NCBI RefSeq assembly: GCF_014656195.1
Contig: NZ_BNBY01000003.1
Location: 211,836-275,835, forward strand
Origin: Kitasatospora xanthocidica
Lineage (GTDB): Bacteria; Actinomycetota; Actinomycetes; Streptomycetales; Streptomycetaceae
Reading direction: 5' to 3'
Length of the DNA stretch: 64,000 nt
In this document: piece after piece, positions 44,348 to 52,012 of the stretch
How the letters are laid out: each line of letters begins with the position of its first letter
How positions within the stretch are numbered: position 1 is the first letter of the stretch
Notes under the pieces: model-generated
The model's database searches: none
What the model was told of the DNA's origin: nothing
Seen by the model: the letters and a program-made list of their open reading frames with translations, nothing else
Translations under genes and position numbers: made by a program

Positions 44348-45148
44348 ATGCGTACCGTGACCGTGGAGAAGCAGCCGCTGCGGACCGGGGTGCTGATGCC
44401 CGCCAGGGATCTGGCCGTGGCGTGGGGCCTGATCATGGTGATCGCGGCGCTGGCCTGGGTGTTCACCGTCGGGCAGGCCCGGGGCATGGGGATCGAGCCC
44501 GGCACGATGGGGATGGCGCTGCCGTTCTTCCTGGTGCTGTGGCTGGCGATGATGGCCGCGATGATGCTTCCGTCGGTGGCGCCGGTGGCGGTGACCTGGG
44601 CCCGCGGCATCGGCCGGCAGTCGAGCGGCGCGGAGCGGGCGGTGCGCACGACGGAGTTCCTGGGCGGCTATCTGCTGGTGTGGACGGCCTTCGGGCTGCT
44701 GGCGTACGGCGGGCTGGCGCTCACCGGCCACCTGGTGGAGCGCGATCCGGACGCCGGGAAGTGGATCGGCGCGGCGGCGTTCGCCCTGGCCGGGCTGTAC
44801 CAGCTGGGCCCGCTGAAGTACGTGTGCCTGCGGCACTGCCGCAGCCCGATGACCCAGCTGATGCGCTACGCGGGCTGGCGGCCCCCGGTGCGGGACATGC
44901 GGGTCGGCTTGCACCACGGCGGGTACTGCCTGGGCTGCTGCTGGGCGCTGATGGTGGTGCTGGTGCCGCTCGGGGTGATGAACGTGGCGGCGATGGCGGG
45001 GATCGCGGTGGTGATCTTCCTGGAGAAGCTGTGGCGGCGCGGTCCGCTGCTGGCCCGGGTCAGCGGGGTGGCGTTCCTCGTACTGGCCGTACTGGCGCCG
45101 TTCCAGAGCTGGTTGCTGCCGGGGCTCACCCCGGGCGACATGATGTGA
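44348..45148 (+). CDS. DUF2182 predicted metal-binding membrane protein
   Basis: 266 residues, about seven helices. The conserved block LWLAMMAAMMLPSVAPVAVT, the Cys pair VCLRHCRSPM and the Cys-rich GGYCLGCCWALM are the signatures of DUF2182, described as predicted metal-binding integral membrane proteins. The last motif may bind copper or another soft metal inside the membrane. ATG 44348 with AGGAG upstream. Function not established. Confidence 0.87.
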   Translation: MRTVTVEKQPLRTGVLMPARDLAVAWGLIMVIAALAWVFTVGQARGMGIEPGTMGMALPFFLVLWLAMMAAMMLPSVAPVAVTWARGIGRQSSGAERAVRTTEFLGGYLLVWTAFGLLAYGGLALTGHLVERDPDAGKWIGAAAFALAGLYQLGPLKYVCLRHCRSPMTQLMRYAGWRPPVRDMRVGLHHGGYCLGCCWALMVVLVPLGVMNVAAMAGIAVVIFLEKLWRRGPLLARVSGVAFLVLAVLAPFQSWLLPGLTPGDMM

Positions 45149-45162
45149 GGTCCGGCCGCCGC

Positions 45163-45726
45163 TCAGAGCCGCGGTGTGCGGTGGAGGGAGATCAGCAGCC
45201 GCCAGACCTGGTGGGCGATCCGCTCCGGGGTGGCCTCGATCCGGCCGTGCAGCCAGTCCCCCAGCACAGCGGTGAAGGTGCCGGCCACCGCGGCGGCCAC
45301 CAGCTCGGGCTCCGGGGCGCCCGCGAGGGCCCGTTCGGCGCGGCTGCGCTCGCGCAGGTCGCGGGTGAGCACCAGGCCGAGCGGTCCGCCGCCGCCCGGG
45401 GCCAGCAGGGCCCGGTAGAGCGCGGTGTGCGGCGCCAGTTCGGCGAAGAACTCGGTGAGCGCGGACGGTGGGGCGTCCGGGTCCGCCACGCCGCGCCAGG
45501 CGTGCAGGGCGTCCACGGCCTCGCGGACGATGTCGGCGCAGGCGTCCACCGCGAGCGCCTCCAGGTCGGCGTAGTGGACGTAGAAGGTGGCCCGGCCGAC
45601 CCCGGCCCGGCGCACCAGCGCGGCGACGCCGACCTCCGCCAGCGGGCGCTCGGCGCACTCCTCCAACAGCGCCTGCCGGAGCCTGGCCCGGGTGCGCTCC
45701 GCCCTGGGGTCCTGGGCGGCGCTCAT
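45163..45726 (-). CDS. TetR-family repressor
   Basis: 187 residues. N-terminal HTH with VGVAALVRRAGVGRATFYVH and YADLEAL, C-terminal ligand/dimer domain of TetR_C type. ATG overlaps the stop of the DUF1304 gene (ATGA), so it is made from the same mRNA. It probably represses its own operon through the two TGGACA-NN-TGTCCA palindromes at 46134-46180. Ligand unknown. Confidence 0.88.
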   Translation of the reverse strand: MSAAQDPRAERTRARLRQALLEECAERPLAEVGVAALVRRAGVGRATFYVHYADLEALAVDACADIVREAVDALHAWRGVADPDAPPSALTEFFAELAPHTALYRALLAPGGGGPLGLVLTRDLRERSRAERALAGAPEPELVAAAVAGTFTAVLGDWLHGRIEATPERIAHQVWRLLISLHRTPRL

Positions 45727-46088
45727 CCGGCGAGCAGCACGGCGCCGAGCGCGAGCGCCCCGGGCAGCGCCTGGGCCACCAGGATGCGGCGGTTCGCGGT
45801 GGCACCGCCGTACAGTCCGGCCACCACCACGCAGCTCAGGAAGAACAGCTGCGCCTGGTGGCCGGTCGGGCCGCCGGCGACCAGGCCCCACACCAGCCCG
45901 GCGGCGAGGAAGCCGTTGTAGAGGCCCTGGTTGGCGGCGAGCGGCGCGGTGGTACGGGCGAGGGCGGCGTCGAACCCGGAGAGCTCGCGGCCCGGCCGCC
46001 GCTCCCACAGGAACATCTCCAGCACCAGGATGTACCCGTGCAGGGCGGCCACCAGGGCCACCAGGACATCGGCGGTCACACGCATCAT
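45723..46088 (-). CDS. DUF1304 small membrane protein
   Basis: 121 residues, four helices. Starts VTADVLVALVAALHGYILVL, the conserved H-x-Y helix of DUF1304, followed by EMFLWERRPG and LAANQGLYNGFLAAGLVWGL, where N-Q-G-x-Y-N is the family signature. Members are often partnered with TetR or MarR repressors and are suspected to act in small-molecule tolerance. Two ATG codons (46088, 46085) are possible. First gene of a two-gene operon with its repressor. Confidence 0.88.
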   Translation of the reverse strand: MMRVTADVLVALVAALHGYILVLEMFLWERRPGRELSGFDAALARTTAPLAANQGLYNGFLAAGLVWGLVAGGPTGHQAQLFFLSCVVVAGLYGGATANRRILVAQALPGALALGAVLLAG

Positions 46089-46133
46089 CGGCTCCCGGAC
46101 TTCGCGGACGGGCGCCCCATGGACAGGGGCGGC

Positions 46134-46180
46134 ACTTCATGGACAGGTGTCCATCATAGCTGGACACCTGTCCATGAAGT
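46134..46180. promoter_or_regulatory. Double TetR-type operator in a 20-bp perfect inverted repeat
   Basis: Arms 46134-46153 and 46161-46180 are perfectly complementary over 20 bases around a 7-base centre. Each arm contains its own palindrome TGGACA-NN-TGTCCA, so two repressor dimers could bind 27 bases apart. On the minus strand the centre contributes TATGAT, a near-consensus -10 for the DUF1304/tetR operon, so binding would cover the promoter. Confidence 0.8.
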
Positions 46181-46207
46181 CCAGTCGTCCCGGTCAGGAC
46201 ATGGGTG

Positions 46208-47323
46208 TCAGTGCAGTCCGCTGTAGGCGGCCATGATGATCTCCATACCGCGGTTGTCCTCGTGCCGGTCCCGGTCGATCATCTGGTTCATGACGTAGGC
46301 CACCGTCATCCGCGCGTCGGGGTCGCTCGCGACCAGTGAGCCGCCCCAGCCGCCCCAGCCGAAGGTGTTGCCGAACTTGCCGAAGCCCACCGTCCAGCAC
46401 ATCGGCGCCCCCAGGACGCGGTCCTCACCGCGGAACACCTCCTGCCACGCGGGCTCGCACCCCCGCGGGGACAGCAGCCGCACGCCGCCCGCCGTACCCC
46501 GGTTCGCCAGGACCGACTGGACGAGGGCAACGGACCGGGCGTTGCCGAAGCCGTTCACCGCGGGGATCTGCGCACGGCGCCAGGCCACCGAGTTGGCGTC
46601 CTTGACCCGGATCGCGGCGCCGGTGACCTCCCGGCGTGCGCCGTCCGGCCCGGGCGGTGCGCTGGCCGCGTACTCGTCGGTCAGCGACGGCGGCGGGATG
46701 AGCGGTGCGACGCGGTGGTCGTGCTCGGCGGAGAGCCCGATGTGGAAGTCCGCGCCCAGCGGTTCGGCCACCTCCTCGGCGAAGAACGCGCCGAGGCTGC
46801 GGCCGGTGACGCGGCGGACGATCTCGCCGATCAGGAACCCGAAGGTGAGCGCGTGATAGCCGGCGGCCGTCCCGGGTTCCCAGGCGGGCGCCTGCGCGGC
46901 CAGCCCCGCCGTCACGGTCTCCCAGTCGTAGAGTTCCTCGACCGTCGTCAGCCCGGGCAGGTCCGGCAGCCCCGCTGAGTGGGACAGCACGTGCCGTACC
47001 AGCACGTGCTCCTTTCCGGCCGCGGCGAACTCGGGCCAGTAGGCGGCGACCGGCGCGGAGAGGTCGAGTTCGCCGCGGTCTGCCAGGATCAGCGCGCACA
47101 GGGCGGTCATGTTCTTGGTCGTGGAGTTCACGCCGGTGAGGGTGGAGCGCTCCCAGTCGGCCGAGCGGTCCGCGTCGGCGTACCCGCCCCAGATGTCGAC
47201 CACCGGCTCTCCGCCGAGGTAGACGGCGACCGAGGCGCCCACGTCGTCCTTGCCGAGCGACGCCGCGAGAGCGGCATGGACGGCGGCGAAGCGCGGCTCG
47301 CAATGTCCCTTAACATCGATCAT
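46208..47323 (-). CDS. Serine hydrolase, beta-lactamase/EstB-like
   Basis: 371 residues. Class C beta-lactamase fold used as esterase or peptidase: nucleophile motif S-T-T-K (TGVNSTTKNMTALCALILAD), the Tyr motif Y-H-A (AAGYHALTFGFLIGEIV), and a C-terminal GWGGWGGS in place of the KTG box. No signal peptide, so cytoplasmic. Similar to EstB and to lovastatin-type acyltransferases; substrate unknown. ATG 47323 with GAGG upstream. An AraC-type gene diverges 80 bases away and may regulate it. Confidence 0.88.
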   Translation of the reverse strand: MIDVKGHCEPRFAAVHAALAASLGKDDVGASVAVYLGGEPVVDIWGGYADADRSADWERSTLTGVNSTTKNMTALCALILADRGELDLSAPVAAYWPEFAAAGKEHVLVRHVLSHSAGLPDLPGLTTVEELYDWETVTAGLAAQAPAWEPGTAAGYHALTFGFLIGEIVRRVTGRSLGAFFAEEVAEPLGADFHIGLSAEHDHRVAPLIPPPSLTDEYAASAPPGPDGARREVTGAAIRVKDANSVAWRRAQIPAVNGFGNARSVALVQSVLANRGTAGGVRLLSPRGCEPAWQEVFRGEDRVLGAPMCWTVGFGKFGNTFGWGGWGGSLVASDPDARMTVAYVMNQMIDRDRHEDNRGMEIIMAAYSGLH

Positions 47324-47403
47324 GGGTACCAGCCTCGGGCAGCGCCGGGGCCTCCAGCCCGACAGTTCCCACACGAGTTCGGTCGGGCGGCGCGAAAGGA
47401 CGG

Positions 47404-48291
47404 ATGCGCGTGCTGGAGCGGCTGAACCAGGCGCTGGACCACTTGGAGGCCCGCCTCTACGGGGAGGTCGACATCGCCGAGGCGGCCAGGATCGCCGCGA
47501 TGTCGGAGTACCACTTCCGCCGGATGTTCTCCACCCTCGCCGGGATGCCGCTCACGGTCTACCTGCGGCGCCGGCGGATGACGCTCGCCGGGGCCGAGGT
47601 ACTGGCCGGGGAGCCGGCCCTGCTCGATGTCGCGGTGCGGTACGGGTACGGCTCAGGCGAGGCCTTCGCCCGAGCGTTCCGGTCGGTGCACGGTATCGGA
47701 CCGGGCGAGGCCCGGCGCACGGGCGCGGTGCTCACGGCGCAGCCGCGCATGTCCTTCCGTGTCGTCGTCGAGGGGAGCACGGCGATGCGGTACCGGATCG
47801 TGGAGAAGGAGCCGTTCCGGGTCGTCGGCCGGAGAGCGCGGATCCCGCTCGTGCACGAGGGGGTCAACGCTGCCGCCACGGCACACCTGGAGGGCCTGGA
47901 CGAGCGGGCGGTCGCCCGGATGAAGGAGCTGTCCGGCCGGGAGCCGGAAGGGATCCTGTCGGCGGCGGTACACCTGACCGACAGCCGGGAGGACGGCGCC
48001 GAGGTGGACTACTGGATCGGCGTGGTGACCGGTCCCGACGCGGCCGCCGAGAACCTCGACACCCTCGACGTGCCGGCCGGGACCTGGGCGGTCTTCGACA
48101 ACCACGGGCCCTATCCGCGCGCCCTCCAGGAACTCTGGCGGGACGTGTTCACGCAGTGGTTCCCCTCGAACCCGTACGCGCCCCGGCCGGGGCCGGAGCT
48201 CCTGCTGACGCGGCCCGTGGAGATCGGCGCGGAGACCGACTCCCAGCTGTGGATCCCGGTCGAGCGCAGCGGCGGGGGCGCCGGGGCGTGA
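47404..48291 (+). CDS. AraC-family regulator with GyrI-like effector domain
   Basis: 295 residues. N-terminal AraC HTH pair: IAEAARIAAMSEYHFRRMFS and LLDVAVRYGYGSGEAFARAF. The C-terminal 155 residues are a GyrI-like (Rob/SbmC) domain: FRVVGRRARIPLVHEG..., ending with ELLLTRPVEIGAETDSQLWI. Such proteins bind hydrophobic small molecules and activate drug-tolerance genes. Divergent from the serine hydrolase gene. Confidence 0.9.
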   Translation: MRVLERLNQALDHLEARLYGEVDIAEAARIAAMSEYHFRRMFSTLAGMPLTVYLRRRRMTLAGAEVLAGEPALLDVAVRYGYGSGEAFARAFRSVHGIGPGEARRTGAVLTAQPRMSFRVVVEGSTAMRYRIVEKEPFRVVGRRARIPLVHEGVNAAATAHLEGLDERAVARMKELSGREPEGILSAAVHLTDSREDGAEVDYWIGVVTGPDAAAENLDTLDVPAGTWAVFDNHGPYPRALQELWRDVFTQWFPSNPYAPRPGPELLLTRPVEIGAETDSQLWIPVERSGGGAGA

Positions 48292-48318
48292 ACACGGGAG
48301 TCGGCCGTGGCGGGACAC

Positions 48319-48356
48319 GACGAGGCCGCACCTGCGGGGGCAGGTGCGGCCTCGTC
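48319..48356. terminator. Bidirectional hairpin terminator, 17-bp stem
   Basis: GACGAGGCCGCACCTGC (48319-48335), GGGG loop, perfect complement 48340-48356. Separates the AraC-type gene from the end of the biosynthetic operon and marks the likely left border of the cluster. Confidence 0.85.
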
Positions 48357-48369
48357 CCGGGGGGAACGA

Positions 48370-49611
48370 TCAGACCGTCGCCGGGGTGTCGGCCTGATCG
48401 GTGGACGGCTCGGCCGGCTTCGGCCTGGCGAAGTACTGGTAGGCGATCGTCGCGGCCGCCAGGGACGCCCCGACCAGGCCGGTGACCGCGAAGCCCCAGG
48501 CCGGTGCGGAGTGGTCGATGACGGCCCCGGCCAGTGGCGCGCCGATGGCACCGCCGATGGTCATCGCCGAGCCCTGCAGGCCCGCGGCCTGGCCGACCAC
48601 CGACGGCGGCACCGCCCGGGTGATCTCCTCGGAGGCGGAGGCGAGGGTCGGCGCGCACATGAAGCCCGAGGGGAGCATGGCCACGGCGAGCCAGATCCAG
48701 CCTGCGTGGCCGGCGATCCCGACGGGGGCGATGGTGAGCCCCATCAGCAGCATCAGCCGCGGCAGCCGCCAGGGCCGGCTGGTGGCGCCGTGCCAGAAGC
48801 CGCCGAACATGGAGGCCGCGCACCAGATCGCGACGCAGACCCCGGCCCACTCGGTGTCGCCGACCCCGCGCAGGACGGCGGTGATCGAGATCTCGCTGCC
48901 GGCCAGGACGAGGTTCGCCGCCAGGCTGACGCCCAGCACCAGCAGGAAGCCCGGACGGAGCCAGAGGCTGCGCCCGCCCGGCTCCGTGGCCTCCGGGTCC
49001 TTCGGGCCGGCCGCCGCCCCGCCGGCCGCCGGAGCCGGGGCGAGCCGGGTGAGCAGCAGTCCGGCTCCCAGGTAGAGCACGCCGATCCCGGTCATCGTCG
49101 CGGTCGCGTCGTTCACGGCGGTGATGGCACCGACGGCGACGGCCGGTCCGACCATGAACACGACCTCGACGAGGATCGCGTCCAGGGCGAACGCCTGCCG
49201 CTGATGCTCGGAGGGGATGTTGGTGGCGATCGCCCGGCGGATGGCCGTGAACACCGGGAGCCCCATGAACCCGGCCACCACCGAGGCCGCGAGCAGCCAC
49301 GGATAGGAGAGGTAGGGCGCGCCGATCCAGAACACGGCGTCGACCGCGCCGGTGACCAGCACCACCGGCCGTACGCCGAAGCGGTCCAGGGAGCGGCCCA
49401 GCAGGGGCGCGCCCACGGCCCCGCCGACCGTCAGCATCAGGTCCGCGAGCCCGGCCGCGCCGTAGCCGCGGTCCAGGTCGATGACAACGTGCAGGGCGAG
49501 GGCCATCGAGGCCGCGGTGAACGGAAGGCGGGCGAGCAGCCCGACGACGAACACGGTGCGCGCCCCGGGGAGCGCCAGGAGTCCTCGGTAGGACGCGAAG
49601 GCCTTGAGCAC
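48370..49611 (-). CDS. MFS exporter, last gene of biosynthetic operon
   Basis: 413 residues, 12 helices. Drug-type major facilitator: loop 2-3 GAPLLGRSLDRFGVRPVVLV, and helix 5 region FTAIRRAIATNIPSEHQRQA. Located 3 bases after the reductase stop (49615), at the end of the operon that begins with the 5-aminolevulinate-synthase-like gene, so it probably exports the product and may give self-resistance. An upstream in-frame part is not needed; ATG 49611. Confidence 0.87.
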   Translation of the reverse strand: MLKAFASYRGLLALPGARTVFVVGLLARLPFTAASMALALHVVIDLDRGYGAAGLADLMLTVGGAVGAPLLGRSLDRFGVRPVVLVTGAVDAVFWIGAPYLSYPWLLAASVVAGFMGLPVFTAIRRAIATNIPSEHQRQAFALDAILVEVVFMVGPAVAVGAITAVNDATATMTGIGVLYLGAGLLLTRLAPAPAAGGAAAGPKDPEATEPGGRSLWLRPGFLLVLGVSLAANLVLAGSEISITAVLRGVGDTEWAGVCVAIWCAASMFGGFWHGATSRPWRLPRLMLLMGLTIAPVGIAGHAGWIWLAVAMLPSGFMCAPTLASASEEITRAVPPSVVGQAAGLQGSAMTIGGAIGAPLAGAVIDHSAPAWGFAVTGLVGASLAAATIAYQYFARPKPAEPSTDQADTPATV

Positions 49612-49614
49612 CGG

Positions 49615-50619
49615 TCACTCCTCCCCGACGCGGACGAGCATCTTGCCGGTGTTGTCGCCCCGCAGCACCCCGAGGAACGCCTCGACGACGTTCTCGAAGC
49701 CCTCGACCACCTGCTCCTCGGCGACGATCCGGCCCGCCTGGAGATGGGGCGTCAGCCAGATCTGGGCCTCCTGCTGAAGGTGCATGAAGTGCCGTACCTG
49801 GTAGCCGCGCAGGTGGATGCTGCGGTCCGACACGGCGTAGAGGTTCCGGGGCGCCGCGGGCGGCCGGTCGGGGTGGTTGTACTGGGAGATCGACCCGACC
49901 CAGGCGATCCGGCCGAACTCCCGGGTGGCGGCGATCGCGGCCTCCAGGTGGTCGCCGCCGACGCCCTCCAGCACCGCGTCGACGCCCTTCGGGGCCGCGT
50001 TCGCCAGCAGCTCGGTCACCGGCCCGTCGTGGTAGTCGAAGGCGTCGTCGAAGCCGAGCCGCTCGACCACGTGCCGCACCTTGGCCGCCGAGCCGGCGCT
50101 GCCGACCACGTGCCCGGCGCCGGCCAGCTTGGCGATCTGTCCGGCCACGCCGCCGACCGCGCCGGCGGCCGCCGAGACGTAGAGCGCCTCCCCGGACTGG
50201 ACCCGGAGGATCTCCCGGACGCCGACGTAGGCCGTCAGGCCGGTCGCGCCGAGCACGGACAGGTACGTCGTCGTCGCCACGCCGGCCGCGGGCCGGATGA
50301 CGCGTCCGTACCCGTGCCGGATCAGGGAGTGGGTGCTCCACCCTCCCCCGTGCTCCACCAGGTCGCCCACCCGCAGGTCGGGGTCCTCGGAGCGGACGAT
50401 GCGGCCGATGGCCCGGCCGTACCCCAGCGGTTCGTGGAGCGGCCACTCCTCGTCCATGAGCTCCCGCATGTACGGGTCCACGGACAGGTAGACGTTCTCC
50501 GCCAGGGCGGTGCCGGGTTCGACGGCGGGGAGCGCGTGCTCCACGACGGCGAAGTGTTCGGCGCCGGGAACGCCGTCGGGGCGTGCCACCTGGTGCACGG
50601 CGCGGAATGTGGAAGACAT
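49615..50619 (-). CDS. Zinc-independent medium-chain reductase (MDR family)
   Basis: 334 residues. NADPH-dependent alkenal/one or curcumin-type reductase: NVYLSVDPYMRELMDEEWPL, then LGATGLTAYVGVREILRVQS, the Rossmann glycine motif YVSAAAGAVGGVAGQIAKLA, and C-terminal DNTGKMLVRVGEE. These enzymes reduce the C=C bond of enones. In the cluster it could reduce an unsaturated ketone formed after condensation. ATG 50619. 55 bases after the ATP-grasp-like gene. Confidence 0.9.
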   Translation of the reverse strand: MSSTFRAVHQVARPDGVPGAEHFAVVEHALPAVEPGTALAENVYLSVDPYMRELMDEEWPLHEPLGYGRAIGRIVRSEDPDLRVGDLVEHGGGWSTHSLIRHGYGRVIRPAAGVATTTYLSVLGATGLTAYVGVREILRVQSGEALYVSAAAGAVGGVAGQIAKLAGAGHVVGSAGSAAKVRHVVERLGFDDAFDYHDGPVTELLANAAPKGVDAVLEGVGGDHLEAAIAATREFGRIAWVGSISQYNHPDRPPAAPRNLYAVSDRSIHLRGYQVRHFMHLQQEAQIWLTPHLQAGRIVAEEQVVEGFENVVEAFLGVLRGDNTGKMLVRVGEE

Positions 50620-50674
50620 CGTCTCCGTCCTGGGTTGTGGGCTGGCGGGAGTCGGAAGCGGGGCTCGGGGCGCC

Positions 50675-52012
50675 CTAGTCGCCCTGGTCCGGGTAGAGGA
50701 GGATCGGGGCCAGTCGCCGGTCGGTGGCGTCGGCCGGTTCACCGGAGTGCACCAGCCGTCCGCCGCCGCCGCCCAGACCGCCGGGCACCCAGTACAGGCC
50801 CAGGCAGGCGTCCCAGGACTCCGTCAGGCCGGTCTCGGTGTTGACCACCGGTTCCTCGCGGGGGACGACGCGCTGCTGGGCCACCGCGCCCTCGGCGGCG
50901 CCGCGCCGCAGCGCGTCGGCCCACTGCTCGTCGGAGACCAGCCAGCCGCAGGTGATGCCCTGGCCGCCGAAACCCCCGTCGGGCTTGAGGATCAGGTGCT
51001 CGCGGCGATCACGGCAGTCCGCGACCACCTCGTCGAGCCCCGGCGCGCCGGGCACCAGGGCGCGGGTCCACGGCAGCACCCGGTCCACCAGGGCCCGTTC
51101 GTCCGCCGACATGTGACCGCGCAGCCTGGGGTCCGACAGGTACGCCAGGAACCGCTTGTTGTCGGTCAGGTCGCACTCCAGCGGGGCCCACAGCGCGACC
51201 TGACCGGACCGGAACGCGTCCCGCAGCCGGACGGTGGTGCGCCAGGCGTCCGGGTCGTCGACGACCTGGTCCAGGTCGAACAGCCGGTACACCAGGTCCA
51301 CCCGCCGGCCCTGGAAGCGCACCCCGGAGGCGGTCACCTCCAGGTCCTGGACCTCCCCGATCAGGCAGTCGAGCCCTTCGGCCTGGAGCAGGCGCCGCAG
51401 CAGGTACCAGGAGCCCTCGGCGTAGAGGTCGAGGCCGCCGGTGCCCTCGACCATGGCGATGACCGGGTCGCGGCCCGGGCAGACCGGGGCGGCGGCCGCC
51501 CGCAGCGCGCCGGCCAGCAGCGTCGTCTGGGGCAGGTGGTAGAGGCCGTGCGCCGTCCCGAACGCGCGGAACGCGTCGTCGGCCCAGAACATCTCCGCCA
51601 GCGGCTGCACCCACTCCTGGCCGCCCACGGACCCGCCGACGTTGAACTCCAGGACCCGCAGCGCCTCGCCGTCGTGGTAGGCGTCGATCCGGCCGAAGCG
51701 CGGCGGGCGCTGCTTCTCGAAGTCCCCGACCAGCTCGGCCTTGCGCGGGTCCAGGCCCAGCGCCCGGCAGGTCCGTTCGACGTCGCCGTCGAACAGCCGC
51801 GCCGGCAGGGTCGTCAGCAGTTCGACGGCGCCGAGCAGATCCGCCTCGAAGGCGCGCAGCTCCGACTCGGGGTAGACCAGCGGCCGGGGGAGGTACCGGG
51901 CGCGCTTCAGGTCGGCGAGCACGGGGTGGCGCCGGGGGTCGATCGACCGCAACGGGCTGTCCGGCCTGGTGAGTTCGGCGTTGAGCAGGGCGCTCACCGG
52001 TTCCTGGGGCAT
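50675..52012 (-). CDS. ATP-grasp-like ligase (circularly permuted type), biosynthetic
   Basis: 445 residues. Matches the glutathionylspermidine-synthetase-like/permuted ATP-grasp pattern: LRVLEFNVGGSVGGQEWVQP, RVDLVYRLFDLDQVVDD, LILKPDGGFGGQGITCGWLV (ATP-binding Lys and Gly loop) and NTETGLTESWDACLGLYWVP with GGGGGRLVHSGE. Such enzymes join a carboxylate with an amine through an acyl phosphate. The identity is by pattern only. Start ATG 52012 in a TGATG overlap with the adenylating enzyme's stop; GTG 52015 is an alternative. Probably amidates or peptidates the product. Confidence 0.7.
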   Translation of the reverse strand: MPQEPVSALLNAELTRPDSPLRSIDPRRHPVLADLKRARYLPRPLVYPESELRAFEADLLGAVELLTTLPARLFDGDVERTCRALGLDPRKAELVGDFEKQRPPRFGRIDAYHDGEALRVLEFNVGGSVGGQEWVQPLAEMFWADDAFRAFGTAHGLYHLPQTTLLAGALRAAAAPVCPGRDPVIAMVEGTGGLDLYAEGSWYLLRRLLQAEGLDCLIGEVQDLEVTASGVRFQGRRVDLVYRLFDLDQVVDDPDAWRTTVRLRDAFRSGQVALWAPLECDLTDNKRFLAYLSDPRLRGHMSADERALVDRVLPWTRALVPGAPGLDEVVADCRDRREHLILKPDGGFGGQGITCGWLVSDEQWADALRRGAAEGAVAQQRVVPREEPVVNTETGLTESWDACLGLYWVPGGLGGGGGRLVHSGEPADATDRRLAPILLYPDQGD

